Assembly: GCA_015487825.1 (NCBI GenBank)
Contig: WFOZ01000887.1
Location: 1 to 7,396 of the forward strand
Direction of reading: 5' to 3'
DNA from: Planctomycetaceae bacterium
GTDB lineage: Bacteria; Planctomycetota; Planctomycetia; Planctomycetales; Planctomycetaceae
DNA: 7,396 bases
Below the pieces are notes generated by a model. The model made no database searches and was not told the DNA's origin. It saw nothing but the letters and a program-made list of their open reading frames with translations. Each line of letters opens with the position of its first letter. The first letter of the stretch is position 1. The translations under genes were made by a program, and so were the position numbers. Shown here one piece after another: positions 6,719 to 7,396 of the stretch.

Positions 6719-7108
6719 TCGCATAAATGTCTCGGCTAACGGATTGATTATTTCCTGGCGTTCTTGCTGCGTTGTGTAGAAAACATATCTCCAGCTTCTC
6801 TGGTCCCAACTGCATTCTAAAGTGATACAATAAGCCGAAGGCGAAACGTCTGGTTGATCTGCCGCTCTCATTTCCTCAAATGGAATTGAACAGAGGTAAG
6901 CAAGCAATTCCTGAAAACTCTCTTCGGGAACAACACCTGCCTTTTGGCTCTCAACAGTAGCGTTAGCATTAGGCAGGTAGCGCCTTTTCTGAATTGTCCC
7001 ATCAGCCTGCACATCGATCCAATGGGCACCACGAATTCCTTCGTGCATTCCCCAACTAATCCGTTGCGGAGTACCAAGTCGACTGATCAGGCTTTGCAAC
7101 CTCTGCAT
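6674..7108 (-). CDS. Unrecognised small soluble protein
   Basis: Taken from the ATG at 7106-7108 this is a 144-residue protein with no signal peptide or membrane helix. I do not recognise it. It begins with a short amphipathic helix (MQRLQSLISRLG). A region likely to be beta strands follows (AHWIDVQADGTIQKRRYLP), then a helix (PEESFQELLAYLCSIP), strands at about 92-112 (AYCITLECSW and RSWRYVFYTT), and a C-terminal helix (INPLAETFMRLAEQA). The start is uncertain. An ATG at 7145-7147 adds 13 mostly hydrophobic residues, and a GTG at 7238-7240 would carry the frame into the adjoining repeat element. None has a good ribosome binding site. The C-terminal 15 codons, including the stop, overlap the end of the convergent plus-strand gene. 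The repeat element begins only 55 bases upstream of the chosen start, so its promoter may lie in, or have been displaced by, that element. Confidence 0.65.
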   Translation of the reverse strand: MQRLQSLISRLGTPQRISWGMHEGIRGAHWIDVQADGTIQKRRYLPNANATVESQKAGVVPEESFQELLAYLCSIPFEEMRAADQPDVSPSAYCITLECSWDQRSWRYVFYTTQQERQEIINPLAETFMRLAEQASANRDEHPE

Positions 7109-7185
7109 GATGAAGTTCTTTTTGTAAAAACAGAAACCAACAATCATCGTTATCGAAATACTTAACTGGACAGCGCCAGGTTCAA

Positions 7186-7217
7186 CTCGTGCCCAAGCTC
7201 CTGCTTGGGAACGCACG
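7186..7217. repeat. Hairpin 1 of the terminal element
   Basis: CCCAAGC (7192-7198) and GCTTGGG (7203-7209) pair around a TCCT loop. Outer bases CGTG (7188-7191) and CACG (7214-7217) extend the stem past a bulge. Read in reverse complement, this arm closely matches hairpin 4 of the same element. As I recall, similar GTTCCCAAG...CTTGGGAAC palindromes are common intergenic repeats in planctomycetes. Confidence 0.65.
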
Positions 7218-7218
7218 G

Positions 7219-7240
7219 GTGGGAAGGTCCTCCTTCCCAC
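7219..7240. repeat. Hairpin 2 of the terminal element, terminator-like on the plus strand
   Basis: GTGGGAAGG (7219-7227) and CCTTCCCAC (7232-7240) form a perfect 9-bp stem around a TCCT loop. On the plus strand it is followed by GTGTTTTCGTTCGTTTTAG, a T-rich tail that could allow rho-independent termination of plus-strand transcripts. No plus-strand gene ends close by, so any such role would be incidental to the element. Confidence 0.55.
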
Positions 7241-7279
7241 GTGTTTTCGTTCGTTTTAGATGATTTTTAGTTCCGGCGT

Positions 7280-7293
7280 GAAGCAGGAGCTTC
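7280..7293. repeat. Hairpin 3 of the terminal element
   Basis: GAAGC (7280-7284) and GCTTC (7289-7293) pair around an AGGA loop. This loop is the exact complement of the TCCT loops of hairpins 1 and 2, and the 12 bases AAGCAGGAGCTT (7281-7292) are the exact reverse complement of 7195-7206 in hairpin 1. Confidence 0.5.
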
Positions 7294-7301
7294 AATCCCT
7301 T

Positions 7302-7330
7302 GCGTTCCCAAGGTGGACCTTGGGAACGAG
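7302..7330. repeat. Hairpin 4 of the terminal element
   Basis: CGTTCCCAAGG (7303-7313) and CCTTGGGAACG (7318-7328) form a perfect 11-bp stem around a TGGA loop, the strongest hairpin in the window. It is an inverted, slightly diverged copy of hairpin 1, so the element is built as inverted repeats nested inside its terminal inverted repeats. Confidence 0.7.
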
Positions 7331-7396
7331 GAAATAACATCAAGGTATATCACGAGTTTCATCAATTCTCAAATAGAACCTGGCGCTGTCCAGTTA

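Larger units (their letters stand above)
7163..7396. mobile_element. MITE-like non-autonomous element with TA-flanked inverted ends
   Basis: The outermost 21 bases at each side (7163-7183 and 7376-7396) are perfect inverted copies: a TA followed by ACTGGACAGCGCCAGGTTC at the left, and the mirror image at the right. The 234-base interior has no credible gene and is packed with hairpins. Small size, perfect terminal repeats and no transposase are what define a MITE. The TA at each edge may be the duplicated target, as expected for IS630/Tc1-mariner-type transposases, which would make the true terminal repeats 19 bases. The window stops exactly at the right end, so the right flank cannot be inspected. 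The mobilising family is an inference. Confidence 0.75.

Noticed and set aside
7109..7240. Long form of the small minus-strand protein starting from a GTG in the repeat element
   Set aside because: The extra residues are translated from terminal repeat and hairpin DNA and resemble no protein; kept only as a finding about possible chimeric starts.
7163..7396. CRISPR array, considered because of several short palindromes close together
   Set aside because: The palindromes are not evenly spaced direct repeats with unique spacers; they are inverted and of different sequence, bounded by terminal inverted repeats.

Overview
The window reads as a piece of a planctomycete chromosome. The strongest sign is the pairing, on the minus strand, of a very large secreted PSCyt1/DUF1549/DUF1553 protein with a DUF1501 protein behind a twin-arginine leader. 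This two-gene cassette is repeated many times in Planctomycetes genomes and is rare elsewhere. Base composition is moderate, neither very AT-rich nor very GC-rich. I cannot name the genus from the sequence alone.

Layout. Positions 1-165 hold the last 54 codons of an IS5-type DDE transposase, cut by the window edge, followed by a short non-coding stretch with a small hairpin. Minus strand 346-1311 encodes a membrane-anchored endonuclease/exonuclease/phosphatase (EEP) family hydrolase with all its catalytic motifs. After a 254-base gap with two hairpins come the minus-strand genes 1566-2981 (DUF1501) and 3125-5878 (PSCyt1-DUF1549-DUF1553). The large gene is transcribed first. The 143-base gap between them carries two hairpins, one inside a REP-like palindrome. 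A 240-base divergent intergenic region follows, then an unrecognised plus-strand membrane protein (6119-6718). It converges on, and overlaps by 45 bases, an unrecognised small minus-strand protein (6674-7108). The last 234 bases (7163-7396) form a compact non-autonomous element. It has perfect inverted ends abutting TA dinucleotides and several nested hairpins, so it looks like a MITE inserted just upstream of that last gene.

How the genes fit together. The large cytochrome-like protein and the DUF1501 protein are probably exported separately (Sec for the first, Tat for the second) and act together outside the cytoplasm; their biochemical activity is not established. The EEP protein faces the same compartment but is separated by a long gap and is probably an independent unit. 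The right-hand part looks like accessory DNA: two small orphan proteins and a mobile repeat. I see no CRISPR array, tRNA, rRNA or recognisable defence system, and no clear evidence of a wholly new multi-gene system. The most novel material is the structured terminal element and the convergent orphan pair beside it.
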